Made by a program: the position numbers and the translations under genes | Shown here: one piece after another, positions 32,921 to 42,092 of the stretch | Layout of the letters: the number at the start of each line of letters is the position of its first letter | Numbering within the stretch: the first letter of the stretch is position 1 | From: Mesorhizobium waimense | GTDB lineage: Bacteria > Pseudomonadota > Alphaproteobacteria > Rhizobiales > Rhizobiaceae | Length of the DNA: 57,625 bases | NCBI RefSeq assembly: GCF_003601975.1 | Contig: NZ_QZWZ01000037.1 | Location: 1 to 57,625 of the forward strand | Direction: 5' to 3' | Notes under the pieces: model-generated | The model's database searches: none | What the model was told of the DNA's origin: nothing | Seen by the model: the letters and a program-made list of their open reading frames with translations, nothing else

Positions 32921-33483
32921 CTGAACGATGCGCTGCGCCAGCCGCTCGAGACCGGCGACTGCATGATCGCGCGCGCCAACCACCGCGTCACCTATCCGGC
33001 GCGCATCCAGCTAGTGGCGGCGATGAACCCGTGCCGCTGCGGCATGGCCGGCGAGCCCGGCTATCGCTGCCTGCGCGGTGAGCGCTGCCGCACCGACTAC
33101 CAGGCGCGAATTTTCGGTCCGCTGCTCGATCGCATCGATCCGGCCGGACCGGGCGGAGAAGAGTGCCTACGTGGCACTGCGCGTGGCGCGGGCCCGGACC
33201 ATCCAGCGCGAGCGTTTCGAAAAGCTTGGCGTCACCAGTGCCACAACCAACGCGCATTGCTCGCCCTCGGTCATCGAGGAGATCGCCGTGCCGGATGCTG
33301 CCGGCCTGGCGCTGCTCAAGGACGCCAGCGAAAAGCTCGGCTTTTCCGCGCGCCTACCACCGCGTGCTGAAGGTGGCGCGGACACTGGCCGATCTCGACA
33401 CCAGCAAAACCGTCGGCCGCATTCATCTGGCCGAGGCGATTTCCTGCCGCATGATGTCGGAGCGGATGGCGCAAGCGGCGTAG
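32921..33483 (+). pseudogene. ComM/YifB (Mg chelatase-like AAA ATPase) C-terminal remnant with two frameshifts
   Basis: Three frames in turn carry the C-terminal half of a ComM protein: LNDALRQPLETGDCMIARAN through VAAMNPCRCG and YQARIFGPLLDRID (32921 to about 33150), then AEKSAYVALRVARARTIQRE (about 33155-33350), then HRVLKVARTLADLDTSKTVG through MMSERMAQAA and a stop at 33481-33483. The N-terminal half with the Walker motifs is missing. It is a degraded DNA-uptake/processing helicase gene fused at its left edge to the cyclase-like fragment. Confidence 0.8.
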
Positions 33484-33503
33484 AGCAATTCAGGAAAGTG
33501 CTG

Positions 33504-35032
33504 TCAAAAGGTGAACCGCTCCAAGCTATGGCCCAGATAGTCCGCAACCACTCCGAGATCGGCCACTTCCGTCACCAGCCCGACATAGTTGTCGGGGCGG
33601 ACGATGAAAAGGGTATCGTCGCGATGGCAGTGCGTGCATGTCCGTTGGCATCGACATAGTGGCGTGGTTCGCCGGGAGCTCCCTTCAGGACATATCCTTT
33701 CAGCTTTCCCACGAAGCGCGCCTCGCAGTCGTCGATCAATGGCTGCCACCAGGCCCCAAAGCCGAGCACGGTTACCTGCGGCCCGCGCAACAGGTCGAAC
33801 ATGTTGCGCCGTCCGTCAGGCCCGATCAGGCCCGGCGCATCGGGAGCACGGTCTCCGGCACGCAGCCCTTCGCCATCAGGCCGCAAATCCCTCGACAGGC
33901 TGGAGCCGCGATAGCCGAGCCCCAGTTGCAGCGTCTCTTCATCGCGACGAAAGGCTATGGTTCCGGTGGTGGCGGCCGACGCCATCAACTCGTTCGATAT
34001 TCCGAGCACCCAGGCCGCGACCCGCAGGCGCTCCTCCTGGTAGGTATCGAGCAAGGCGGGATCGGCGCCGCCGATAACCGCCGCCAGTTTCCAGGCAAGA
34101 TTGCAGGCGTCCTGAATGCCGGTGTTCATGCCCTGGCCGCCGGCCGGCGAATGGACATGGGCCGCGTCTCCGGCGAGGAAGATCCGGCCTGTCCTGTAGC
34201 GATCGACCATGCGAATATTGGCCCGCCAGAGCGACATCCAGCCCGCGTCGGACAGTTTGATGTCGCCGCGCCTCGCGCGCCGCTCCACCAGAGCCTGGAA
34301 GTTGACGAGCGTCGTCTCACTTTCCTGGCCGGGCGTGACCGACGCCTGCAACTGGAACATGTCGGTCGACGGCAAGGGGCAGAGCGCCAGAAAACCCTCG
34401 GCGCTGCGCCAGATATGCCAATGGGCGCGGTCGAGACCCGTCACCCTGACATCGCCGACCAGCATGCGGTGCGTTTCCAGCGTCTCGCCCAAAAAGTCGA
34501 TGCCGGCCAGATGACGGACCATGCTCTTGCCGCCGTCGCAGCCGACGAGCCAGCGCGCGCGAATGGTCGCCGGTCCTGCCGGACCCATGATTTCGGCGGT
34601 CACACCGTCTTCGTCCTGGACAAAGCCGCTCAGGTCCATGCCGAATTCGACGCGACCGCCGGAGTCGGCGAGCTTGCCGCGCAAGACTTCCTCGACCCGA
34701 AAGTGCGGGATGAGCAGCGGCTTCAGATAGGGCACATCGGGCCGCGGCGTGCGTTCTTCGTACAGGTTCTCGACGCGCGCATTGCCCGTCTCGTCGTAGA
34801 ACGAGACCGGAAGCCCGAAGACACCATTGGCGATGATCCGGTCCCGAATGCCGAGATCATCGAACAATTCGAGGCTGCGCGGCTGCAGGCCCTTGCCGCG
34901 TGAGCCGACGGGTGGCGTCGGGGAAGCGTCGATGAGGCGGAAGTTGACACCGCTTCGCGCGAGCAGACAAGCAAGCGTGAGCCCGGTAGGGCCCGCCCCA
35001 GCGATCAGCACATCGGTAAGGTCGGTCTGCAT
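33504..35032 (-). pseudogene. FAD-dependent aromatic monooxygenase, C-terminus frameshifted
   Basis: The main frame (to 33572, 486 residues) is a PheA/TfdB-type flavin hydroxylase: dinucleotide motif VLIAGAGPTGLTLACLLA near the start, the DG motif LVGCDGGKSMVR, and GRIFLAGDAAHVHSPAGGQG for the FAD ribityl chain, then a thioredoxin-like C-terminal domain. Near 33625-33640 it leaves frame; the expected end (HCHRDDTLFIVRPDNYVGLV through LGHSLERFTF) is found in another frame down to a stop at 33504. One indel restores a full-length enzyme. The catalytic part is complete, so either the gene is newly damaged or this is a sequencing error. The substrate is unknown, presumably a phenol-like ring. Confidence 0.8.
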
Positions 35033-35126
35033 GAGTTGCTTTCCTCAAGTCAAACCCCCAAGCCTCGACCGTGGCCCGGCTCGTCATAACCCGATCACCG
35101 ATCACCTCGACATCTCGTTTGTGTGA

Positions 35127-35255
35127 TCGGCGCTCGCTTGTGCTCGCGAGGCCGCCAACGGCTTCGAGACCTACGACAAGCTGTTGGACCGCGACCGCAA
35201 GGCGCGCTGGCCGAAGCTCTTTCCAAAATTGCGCGGCACGCTCGGCCTCAACTGA
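35127..35255 (+). pseudogene. Unidentified C-terminal gene fragment
   Basis: A 42-codon stretch reads AREAANGFETYDKLLDRDRK then ARWPKLFPKLRGTLGLN and TGA. Its composition is protein-like and it lacks a start, so it is probably the end of a deleted gene. I do not recognise the family. Confidence 0.35.
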
Positions 35256-35301
35256 GGCGTATCAACACGGCGCGGGTCGACGGTCGATTCGCCGCCCATG
35301 C

Positions 35302-35365
35302 TGAGAGCAATTCCAGGAAAAGTGCGTAGCGGTTTTCCGTCCGGAATTGCGTAAAAACAAAGGGT
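35302..35365. repeat. Rhizobial intergenic repeat with GCAATTCC/GGAATTGC arms
   Basis: GAGAGCAATTCCAGGAAAAG leads to GGTTTTCCGTCCGGAATTGC and GTAAAAACAAAG, an imperfect inverted repeat. A shortened relative lies at 33483-33520 (AGAGCAATTCAGGAAAGTG). From memory this element is common between genes in Mesorhizobium. Confidence 0.55.
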
Positions 35366-37540
35366 CTAGCTCTGCGCCTGCTTCGCCTTCAGCTCCAGCC
35401 GCCGCGCGTGCAGCACCGGCTCGGTGTAGCCATTGGGCTGAACGCTGGCCTTGAAGACCAGGTCGCAGGCGGCCTGGAAGGCGATGGAGTTGTCGAAGTC
35501 GGGTGCCATTGGCTGGTAGAGCCGATCGCCGACATTCTGCCGGTCGACGATGGCCGCCATGCGCTGCAAGGCATCCATGACCTGGATCTTCGAGCAGACA
35601 TCGTGGCGCAGCCAGTTGGCGATGTGCTGCGAGGAGATGCGCAGCGTGGCGCGGTCCTCCATCAGGCCGACGTCGTTGATGTCAGGCACTTTCGAGCAGC
35701 CGACGCCCTGGTCGACCCAGCGCACGACATAGCCGAGAATGCCCTGCGCGTTGTTGTCGAGCTCGCGCTGGATCTCGTCCGGAGTCCAGTTCGGCCGCAC
35801 CGCCACCGGCACCGACAATATGTCGTCGAGCTTCGCCTTCGGCCGGCTTTTCAGCGCCGCCTGCACGGCGTGCACATCGACCTTGTGGTAGTGCGTGGCA
35901 TGCAGCGTCGCCGCCGTCGGCGACGGCACCCAGGCGGTGTTGGCGCCGGCCTTGGGATGGGCGATCTTCTGCTCCAGCATCGCCGCCATCAAATCGGGCA
36001 TGGCCCACATGCCCTTGCCGATCTGGGCGTGGCCGGCCAACCCACATTCGAGGCCCGTATCGACGTTCCAGGCCTCATAAGCGGAAATCCAGGCGGCCTG
36101 CTTCATGTCGCCCTTGCGGATCATCGGGCCGGCCTCCATCGAGGTGTGGATCTCGTCGCCGGTGCGGTCGAGGAAGCCGGTGTTGATGAACACCACGCGC
36201 TCTTTTGCCGAGCGGATCGCCTCCTTGAGGTTGACGGTGGTGCGCCGCTCCTCGTCCATGATACCCATCTTGATGGTGTTCTTGGCCATGCCGAGCAGCA
36301 CCTCGACGCGATCGAAAATCTCGACGGCGAAGCCTACCTCCTCCGGCCCGTGCATCTTGGGTTTCACGATATACATCGAGCCGGCGCGGGAATTCATCCG
36401 CCGCCCGTTCGCGCCGACATCGTGCAGCGCGATCAGCGCCGTCATCGCCGCGTCCATGATGCCTTCCGGCACTTCATTTCCGTCGCGGTCTGTTATTGCC
36501 GGGTTGGTCATCAGGTGGCCGACATTGCGCACCAGCATCAGCGAGCGGCCGGGCAGCGCAAGCTGGCCGCCGGCCGGCGCCGAGTAGCTGCGGTCGGGAT
36601 TGAGCTTGCGGACAAACGTCATGCCGCCCTTGCTGATCTCTTCCGCCAAATCGCCCTTCATCAGGCCGAGCCAGTTGCGGTAGACGACGACCTTGTCTTC
36701 GGCATCGACCGCCGCGACCGAATCCTCGCAGTCCTGGATGGTGGTGAGCGCCGATTCCAGGATGATATCGGCAATGCCTGCCGGGTCGGTGCGGCCGATC
36801 TGATTGGCGCGGTCAATCGATATCTCGATATGCAGGCCATTTTTGGCCAGCAACACGGCCTCAGGCGTAGCGGCATCGCCGCAATAGCCGGCAAACTGTT
36901 TCGGATCGGCCAGCGTGGTGCCGCCGGCGCCGGCGCTGAGTTTCAGCGCGCCATTCGCCACCGACAGGCCGTTGACCCCGGCCCATTTGCCGGAGGTGAG
37001 TGGCACCGACTGGTCGAGGAAATCCTTGGCCCAGGCAACCACCTTGGCGCCGCGCACGGGGTTGAACCCCTTGCCTTTTTCCGCGCCGCCCGTTTCGGGG
37101 ATGGCATCGGTGCCGTAGAGCGCATCATAGAGCGAACCCCAGCGCGCATTGGCGGCGTTGAGCGCATAGCGCGCATTCATCACCGGCACGACCAGCTGCG
37201 GCCCGGCGACCACCGCGATCTCGGGATCGACATTGTCGGTGGAGACCCTGAAGGCGGGTCCCTCAGGGACGAGATAGCCGATCTCCTTCAGGAAGCCTTT
37301 GTAGGCCTCCATATCGAGCGGCGCGCCATTGTCGCGGTACCAGCCATCGAGCTGCTCCTGCATGGCGTCGCGCTTTGCCAGCAGCGCCCGGTTCTTCGGT
37401 GCGAGGTCGTGGACGATAGCCGAAAAACCGTTCCAGAACGCGTCGGCGGCAATGCCGGTGCCGGGCAGCGCCTCGCTGACGACGAAGTCATGCAGGTCGC
37501 GGGCAATCCGCAATCCGGCGATCTCAATGCGATCGGTCAT
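35366..37540 (-). CDS. glcB: Malate synthase G
   Basis: The 724-residue enzyme condenses glyoxylate with acetyl-CoA to malate, closing the glyoxylate route in the cytoplasm. Length and motifs fit the G isoform: DAALYGTD-type N-terminal clasp (SLYDALYGTDAIPETGG), the TIM-barrel blocks ILESALTTIQDCEDSVAAVD, KPKMHGPEEVGFAVEIFDRV and FINTGFLDRTGDEIHTSMEA, and the C-terminal GYVVRWVDQGVGCSKVPDIN. The ATG at 37540 (MTDRIEIAG) is chosen because GGAGA lies ahead of it; the frame is open 14 codons more. It stands alone, with an inverted repeat about 100 bp upstream. Confidence 0.95.
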   Translation of the reverse strand: MTDRIEIAGLRIARDLHDFVVSEALPGTGIAADAFWNGFSAIVHDLAPKNRALLAKRDAMQEQLDGWYRDNGAPLDMEAYKGFLKEIGYLVPEGPAFRVSTDNVDPEIAVVAGPQLVVPVMNARYALNAANARWGSLYDALYGTDAIPETGGAEKGKGFNPVRGAKVVAWAKDFLDQSVPLTSGKWAGVNGLSVANGALKLSAGAGGTTLADPKQFAGYCGDAATPEAVLLAKNGLHIEISIDRANQIGRTDPAGIADIILESALTTIQDCEDSVAAVDAEDKVVVYRNWLGLMKGDLAEEISKGGMTFVRKLNPDRSYSAPAGGQLALPGRSLMLVRNVGHLMTNPAITDRDGNEVPEGIMDAAMTALIALHDVGANGRRMNSRAGSMYIVKPKMHGPEEVGFAVEIFDRVEVLLGMAKNTIKMGIMDEERRTTVNLKEAIRSAKERVVFINTGFLDRTGDEIHTSMEAGPMIRKGDMKQAAWISAYEAWNVDTGLECGLAGHAQIGKGMWAMPDLMAAMLEQKIAHPKAGANTAWVPSPTAATLHATHYHKVDVHAVQAALKSRPKAKLDDILSVPVAVRPNWTPDEIQRELDNNAQGILGYVVRWVDQGVGCSKVPDINDVGLMEDRATLRISSQHIANWLRHDVCSKIQVMDALQRMAAIVDRQNVGDRLYQPMAPDFDNSIAFQAACDLVFKASVQPNGYTEPVLHARRLELKAKQAQS

Positions 37541-37643
37541 CAGGGCGTCTCCAGATGAAAGGCTAGGCCGGGCCTTTGGCATGTCGAGGTGGTACGGTCA
37601 ATTCAGCTTAGGGTGAAGGTGGGCGTATTTGGTTCGAAGGACG

Positions 37644-37764
37644 GATTCAGGTCAGGCCGAGTCGAAAATGGTGGCGTTCGAGAACCGGAGCGGAGCGTAC
37701 TTTTGGGTATGTGAGCACCGGAAGCGCAGGACGCCGCCATTTGCAGGCCGGCCTCACCTGAATC
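37644..37764. repeat. Imperfect palindromic element of ~120 bp
   Basis: The left arm GATTCAGGTCAGGCCGAGTC continues to AAAATGGTGGCGTTC; the right arm is its imperfect reverse complement, with GATTCAGGTGAGGCCGGCCT and AAATGGCGGCG on the minus strand. The arms are about 50 bp each around a GTACTTTTGGGTATGT centre. The element lies between the divergent 5' end of glcB and the 3' end of the hydantoinase gene and touches the latter's stop codon. Confidence 0.65.
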
Positions 37765-39791
37765 TACACCGCAATCCTTGGCCTTCCAGACGCCACCGCC
37801 ACCACATGCGCTTCGATGAACATGCGCTGGCTTTCGACGGTGGAGACGTTGAATTCGGTGGCGACTTCGATTTCGGCACTGTCGGTGCCGGCGTCTTTCG
37901 CCCGTTTGGCGGCGATGGCCCGCACATCGGCCTCGGCTGCCGCGACCGCTGCCGCCTCGTCGGTGAAGTCGCGCACGCTTTCGCCCGACGCGAGGCGGAA
38001 CAGGCCTTCCATGGGCTGGCTGACGCGCGCCTCGGCCGAGACGCGGACCTGGCCGACGACGGCGCCGAGCGCGTTGGCGACGTCGGTATCGTCGGGCACG
38101 ATGCAGCCATTGCCGATGAGCGGCGGCAGCCCGGCATAATGCAGCGGCGCCGAGGCGCCGAGGCCGATGACCGGACGATCGAGCGCGACGCTGAGGCGGG
38201 CGATGCCGGGATGCGAATCGACGGCGCGCTGCACCAGCGCATGCGCCACAGTGGCGGCGCCATCGAGCCCATCCTCGGCAAAGGCGGTTTCAAGAATGTA
38301 TTCGGCCGACCAGCGGGTCAGCGTCACCAGCACGCGTTCGGAAACCGCCTCCGGCGTGGCGGCGATCGCCTGGCCCCTGCCGTCGCGCTTGCGGGCGAAG
38401 AGTTCGGCGCCGAGACGGGCCGGGGCCGCATCCCAATTGGCCTGCTTGCCCAGCACATGGGCGGCATCCGACGGCGTGAAGCCCGAAATATGCACCAGCC
38501 CACGCGACACCAGCCGGTTCAGTGTGGCGTTCTGGGCGTTCGAGGTAAGCAGCCTGTCGAGCGGCAGCGGGGTGGCGCCAATCAGGTCATAGAGCTTGGC
38601 CTCGGCGCCGGTCAGGCCGGCCGCCAGCCGCTCCGGCACCCCGGTGCGCACCGCGAAGCGGCCATCCATGCGGCCGGAGTTCGGCGCGCGCAGCTGGCGT
38701 TCCAGCTCCACCATCACCGCCTCGCCATGTACCATGCCGGCCAGCGCCAGCGGCACCAGGCGGCGCGGCCCGAGCAGGATTTTTGGGTTGAGCGCGCCCT
38801 CCTCCAGCGCCACTTCGGAATCGCCGCCGAGGCCGTAGGTGCGCATCGCCACCGCCTCGACCATGGTGCGGAAGCCGCCGACGGTGGCGCCTTCCGGGTC
38901 GAGCCTTGGACGGCCGCTGTCGAGCACCGCGACGTCGGTGGTGGTGCCGCCAATGTCGGAGACGACGGCATCGTCGAGGCCGGTCATGTGGCGGGCGCCG
39001 ACGAGGCTGGCGGCCGGGCCGGACAAAATGGTTTCGATCGGCCGCTGGCGGGCGAACGCCGCCGACACCAGCGCGCCGTCGCCGCGCACCACCATCAAAG
39101 GTGCCGCGATCTTGCGCGCCTCGAGAAAGCCTTCGGTCGCCGCCACCAGCCGGTCGATCATCGAGATTAGCCTGGCGTTGAGCAGTGTGGTCAGCGCCCG
39201 GCGCGGGCCGCCGAGCTTGGCCGACAACTCATGGCTGGCGGTGACCGGCAGGCCGGTCTTCTCGCGGATCAACTCGCGGGCGGCGATCTCATGCGCCGGG
39301 TTGCGGGTGGCGAAGTAGGCGCAGACGGCAAAGCCCGACACCGAACCGCCGAGCTCGGGCAAGGCCGCCTCGAGGCCGGACAAATCGAGCTTGGCGGCGT
39401 TGCCGTGGACATCATGGCCGCCGGGGCAGAACACCACGGGGTCGGTGCCTAAAGCCGTCTTCAGACCGTCGCGGGCGAGGTCGGTCTCGGAAAATCCGAT
39501 CATCACCAGCGCCACGCGCCCGCCCTGGCCTTCGACCAGCGCGTTGGTGGCAAGCGTCGTCGACATCGACACCAGTTTTATCGCCGCAGGATTGGTGCCG
39601 GCCTTCTGCAGCACCGCATCGACCGCGCCGGAAATGCCGACCGCCAGATCATGCCGCGTCGTCAGCGCCTTGGCCTTGGCCAGTACCCTGCCGCGCGGGC
39701 TGCCGCTTTCCGACCACAGCACGGCATCGGTATAGGTGCCGCCGGTATCGATGCCGAGGAACAAGGGGAGGGGTTTTGGCTTGGCGGTCAT
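37764..39791 (-). CDS. Hydantoinase/oxoprolinase family protein (HyuA-like)
   Basis: The 675-residue protein has the two-part hydantoinase A fold: N-terminal Hydant_A_N domain with the actin-like phosphate loop FLGIDTGGTYTDAVLW and the LVSMSTTLATNALVEGQGGR motif, then the Hydantoinase_A domain with GPAASLVGARHMTGLDDAVV and SDIGGTTTDVAVLD. These enzymes use ATP to open hydantoin, 5-oxoproline or related rings, or carboxylate substrates such as acetone. No HyuB partner gene is next to it, so the substrate is open; it may be a stand-alone type. The stop codon abuts a palindromic repeat. Confidence 0.9.
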   Translation of the reverse strand: MTAKPKPLPLFLGIDTGGTYTDAVLWSESGSPRGRVLAKAKALTTRHDLAVGISGAVDAVLQKAGTNPAAIKLVSMSTTLATNALVEGQGGRVALVMIGFSETDLARDGLKTALGTDPVVFCPGGHDVHGNAAKLDLSGLEAALPELGGSVSGFAVCAYFATRNPAHEIAARELIREKTGLPVTASHELSAKLGGPRRALTTLLNARLISMIDRLVAATEGFLEARKIAAPLMVVRGDGALVSAAFARQRPIETILSGPAASLVGARHMTGLDDAVVSDIGGTTTDVAVLDSGRPRLDPEGATVGGFRTMVEAVAMRTYGLGGDSEVALEEGALNPKILLGPRRLVPLALAGMVHGEAVMVELERQLRAPNSGRMDGRFAVRTGVPERLAAGLTGAEAKLYDLIGATPLPLDRLLTSNAQNATLNRLVSRGLVHISGFTPSDAAHVLGKQANWDAAPARLGAELFARKRDGRGQAIAATPEAVSERVLVTLTRWSAEYILETAFAEDGLDGAATVAHALVQRAVDSHPGIARLSVALDRPVIGLGASAPLHYAGLPPLIGNGCIVPDDTDVANALGAVVGQVRVSAEARVSQPMEGLFRLASGESVRDFTDEAAAVAAAEADVRAIAAKRAKDAGTDSAEIEVATEFNVSTVESQRMFIEAHVVAVASGRPRIAV

Positions 39792-40144
39792 GAGCAGGTC
39801 CGGGGAATTCTCTTTCCCCGCCCCTTAGCCGATACGGGCCGGTCGATAAAGAAGCGAGCGCTGGGCCACGAAAGTCGGCAGGACAGAGGGGGTCGTTTCG
39901 CGTCATGTGTCCGCGATGGGAAGGCAGGCTGGGACTGAGGAGCGAAAAGCGTCAAGCGGCTAGGCGCGTTTACCTTCCCCCTTGTGGGGGAAGGTGGATC
40001 GGCGCGCAGCGCCGAGACGAGGGGTGTTGGAAGAAACTCAACGCTAGAAATCGAAGGAAGTGAGGTGCTTACGCCTTCAGTGCCGCGATCCGTCACTCAC
40101 CCCTCATCCGACTTCTCCCACAGGGGGAGAAGGGAAGACCAGCC
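39792..40144. other. Intergenic region dominated by a rhizobial palindromic repeat
   Basis: CCTTCCCCCTTGTGGGGGAAGG at 39973-39994 in outline is a perfect hairpin (arms CCTTCCCCC and GGGGGAAGG), and CTTCTCCCACAGGGGGAGAAG sits at 40112-40133 as its inverted counterpart, with GAGGGGTG and CACCCCTC between. The whole 160 bp block is one composite inverted element. No gene is seen. Confidence 0.55.
39973..40133. repeat. Composite palindromic repeat (CCCCCTTGTGGGGG type)
   Basis: Two small hairpins at the ends and inner matching arms (CGAGACGAGGGGTG against CACCCCTCATCCG) make a long inverted structure. Related single copies lie at 44346-44450 and 45698-45932. Such elements are abundant between genes in Mesorhizobium, Rhizobium and Brucella. 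Confidence 0.65.
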
Positions 40145-40516
40145 CTATTCCACCAGGTCGATTTCCTCGGTCTCGCCGCCGCTGCAGGTGTAGCAGCAGT
40201 CGTCGCATTTTTCCTTGTTGTTGGGGCCGACGCCCCAATAGGTCGCCTCGTCGCCATCGACCCAGGCGCCGTAGCAGATCGACTCGCCCTCCTCGCAGGA
40301 GATCGGCAGCTGCTTGGTCTCTCCGTCGTCGAGATAGAAATCTTTGCCATCGCCCGGCCAGACATAGTCGCGGTCCTGGCTGTAGAGCTCGACGCGCATG
40401 GCGTTGGGATGGCTGTTCTTGATCTCGAAGGTGACATCGCCGGCATGGGCGGCGGGCGCGAACAGGGACGCGAGCGAGAGTGCGACGACGATGCGGCGCG
40501 GAAAGGCGAAAGACAT
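40145..40516 (-). CDS. Small secreted cysteine-rich protein, paralogue 1
   Basis: The 123-residue product has a signal peptide ending near residue 25 (PAAHAG) and a mature beta-rich domain. Six cysteines (C74, C81, C104, C107, C108, C111) follow the pattern C-x6-C-x22-C-x2-C-C-x2-C, and the end reads EEIDLVE. The neighbour at 40640 has the same cysteine spacing and the same key phrases (ELYS/ELFS.DR..VWPG, PISC..GE.ICYGAWV.G, GVGP.N, IDLVE). The C-x2-CC-x2-C cluster could bind a metal or form disulfides. Function and family are unknown. AGGGGG precedes the ATG. Confidence 0.78.
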   Translation of the reverse strand: MSFAFPRRIVVALSLASLFAPAAHAGDVTFEIKNSHPNAMRVELYSQDRDYVWPGDGKDFYLDDGETKQLPISCEEGESICYGAWVDGDEATYWGVGPNNKEKCDDCCYTCSGGETEEIDLVE

Positions 40517-40639
40517 AAAACCCCCTGGGATGAGAATCGGCCCCCACGGCCGAGGGGTGAATCATCGCATGCGATGTGGGGGTGAGGAAGGGAGGGATTG
40601 GAGTAATCCCCGGGGTGATTTTGGGGATAGCGGTCGGCG

Positions 40640-40987
40640 CTACTCCACCAAATCGATCGTTTCCGTGGTCTTCTCCACGCAGATGAAGCAGCAATTGTCG
40701 CAGGATAGGTCATTGTCCGGGCCGACGCCGGCGGAGACCTGGTCGTTGCCGTTGACCCAGGCGCCGTAGCAGATGTTTTCGCCGGGATTGCAGGAGATCG
40801 GCATCGACTTCTGCGAGCCCGGCTGGATCAGGAACACGCTGTCGCCGCCCGGCCAGACCGTCTCGCGGTCGCGGCTGAACAGCTCGACCGCCACCGCCTG
40901 CTGGCGCAGGTTCTTGACGAAGAACGCCATCTCGGCGGCATGCGCCGGGGTGGCAAGGAGAAGGGCAAGAAGGGCGAGGCGAATCAT
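40640..40987 (-). CDS. Small secreted cysteine-rich protein, paralogue 2
   Basis: The 115-residue product begins with a signal peptide (MIRLALLALLLATPAHA) and carries cysteines C66, C73, C96, C99, C100 and C103 with exactly the spacing of the downstream paralogue. The two are about one-third to one-half identical by eye, so they arose by an old tandem duplication and are probably both functional. They are 123 bp apart on the same strand. The ATG at 40987 is chosen for the signal peptide; the frame is open 19 codons further. No known family is recognised. Confidence 0.78.
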   Translation of the reverse strand: MIRLALLALLLATPAHAAEMAFFVKNLRQQAVAVELFSRDRETVWPGGDSVFLIQPGSQKSMPISCNPGENICYGAWVNGNDQVSAGVGPDNDLSCDNCCFICVEKTTETIDLVE

Positions 40988-41056
40988 GGCGGTGGGTTCC
41001 GGGGAGGGAGACACAAGCTCGCACGATCGGCGGCCGACTGCCACATGCGGGGCGCC

Positions 41057-41566
41057 CTACCGCATCACCACCACATGCGGCGCCAGTTGCCGGATCGCGT
41101 CGATCATATCATCGCCACGGACATCGAGCGAGGAGACCTCCATGTGCACGGTGGTCTTGCCGAAGGGCAGGATCCGGTTCAGCGCATTGGTCGGCGCGTA
41201 TTTGATTGCGTCGGGCGGCTCCTCGGTCAGTTCGAAATTGAGCATCGCCGAGCCCTTGCCGGAGGTGAGGCGCACGCTGTGCACCTTGTGCCAGGGCACC
41301 AGCACGTCGCCGGCGCGGCGGTCGCGAAAGCCCTCTTCGTCGAGCACGACCTTGACCGAAGTGTCGAAGGCGCCGCGCGCGATGAAGAAGCCGAGCCCCA
41401 GGCAAGCCAGCGCCAGCAGCGCGATGACCAGCACGTGACCGCCATCGGCGCCCGACGCCAGCCCCTGCAGCGCGCCGAGGCCGAACATCGCGCCGATGAT
41501 GAACGGCCCGATGGCAGGAAAGATCTTTCCCGTTACGCTGTTGCGGAGTTCGAGCGGCGCGGACAT
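41057..41566 (-). CDS. Small membrane protein with two N-terminal helices (STM3941-like)
   Basis: The 169-residue product has two transmembrane segments (about 16-37 and 44-64) and a C-terminal soluble domain of beta strands (VKVVLDEEGFRDRRAGDVLV, then WHKVHSVRLTSGKGSAMLNF) ending in a helix, the pattern of small PH-like membrane-anchored proteins such as the STM3941 family. Function is unknown. Its ATG lies 10 bp after the stop of the next upstream gene, so the two form a probable operon. Confidence 0.7.
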   Translation of the reverse strand: MSAPLELRNSVTGKIFPAIGPFIIGAMFGLGALQGLASGADGGHVLVIALLALACLGLGFFIARGAFDTSVKVVLDEEGFRDRRAGDVLVPWHKVHSVRLTSGKGSAMLNFELTEEPPDAIKYAPTNALNRILPFGKTTVHMEVSSLDVRGDDMIDAIRQLAPHVVVMR

Positions 41567-41576
41567 TTTTTGCCGC

Positions 41577-42092
41577 TCACCGCTCAGTCTTCATCAGCGT
41601 CAAGATCCAGCCGATGAAGGTCAGCACCAAGAACGGATAGCCGGCGGCGGGCAGGGGTGACGAGGTCGGCAGCAAGGGCGCGCCCCAGAGGACCATGCCC
41701 ACAGTCACGGCAAACAGAATGGCGGCAATAAAGCCGGTGAGACGCATCCACAGGGCAAAGGTCTTCGGCGCGCTGATCAAGACGAGGGCGGCCGCCCAGA
41801 GCGAGATGCCGCCGACATAGGAAGGAACGCTGGCCTGGAGGCCCGCCGCATTGCCTGCCAGCAGCAGGCTCTCGCCGGCGACGAAGGTCAGGAAGCCGGC
41901 CGCGACGAGGTCATTGCTCAGCCGCTGGTATTTCATCGTCAGCAGTGCCGTCGCCACCACGAGCGCCACGCCGTCGATCGTCCAGAGTGTTTCGCGCAGC
42001 GGAGCACTTTCCACGAAGGTGCCGGCAAGGCCAAAAGCGCCGCCGATGGCGAGGCCAATCGCGGCAACTGTATCCAGAGGATTGGAGCGCAT
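41577..42092 (-). CDS. Hypothetical multi-pass membrane protein
   Basis: The 171-residue product has about five or six hydrophobic segments (AAIGLAIGGAFGLAGTFV, VALVVATALLTMKY, LVAAGFLTFVAGESLLLAGN, ISLWAAALVLISA, TGFIAAILFAVTVGMVLWGA, FLVLTFIGWILTLM). I do not recognise a named family. The ATG at 42092 follows a good GGGGAGA site; the frame is open 12 codons earlier. It heads a probable two-gene operon with the next small membrane protein. Confidence 0.65.
   Translation of the reverse strand: MRSNPLDTVAAIGLAIGGAFGLAGTFVESAPLRETLWTIDGVALVVATALLTMKYQRLSNDLVAAGFLTFVAGESLLLAGNAAGLQASVPSYVGGISLWAAALVLISAPKTFALWMRLTGFIAAILFAVTVGMVLWGAPLLPTSSPLPAAGYPFLVLTFIGWILTLMKTER

Noticed and set aside
35408..37558. 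716-codon open frame opposite glcB
   Set aside because: It mirrors the malate synthase gene, has no family motif and is rich in His/Arg, as expected for the antisense frame of a high-GC gene.
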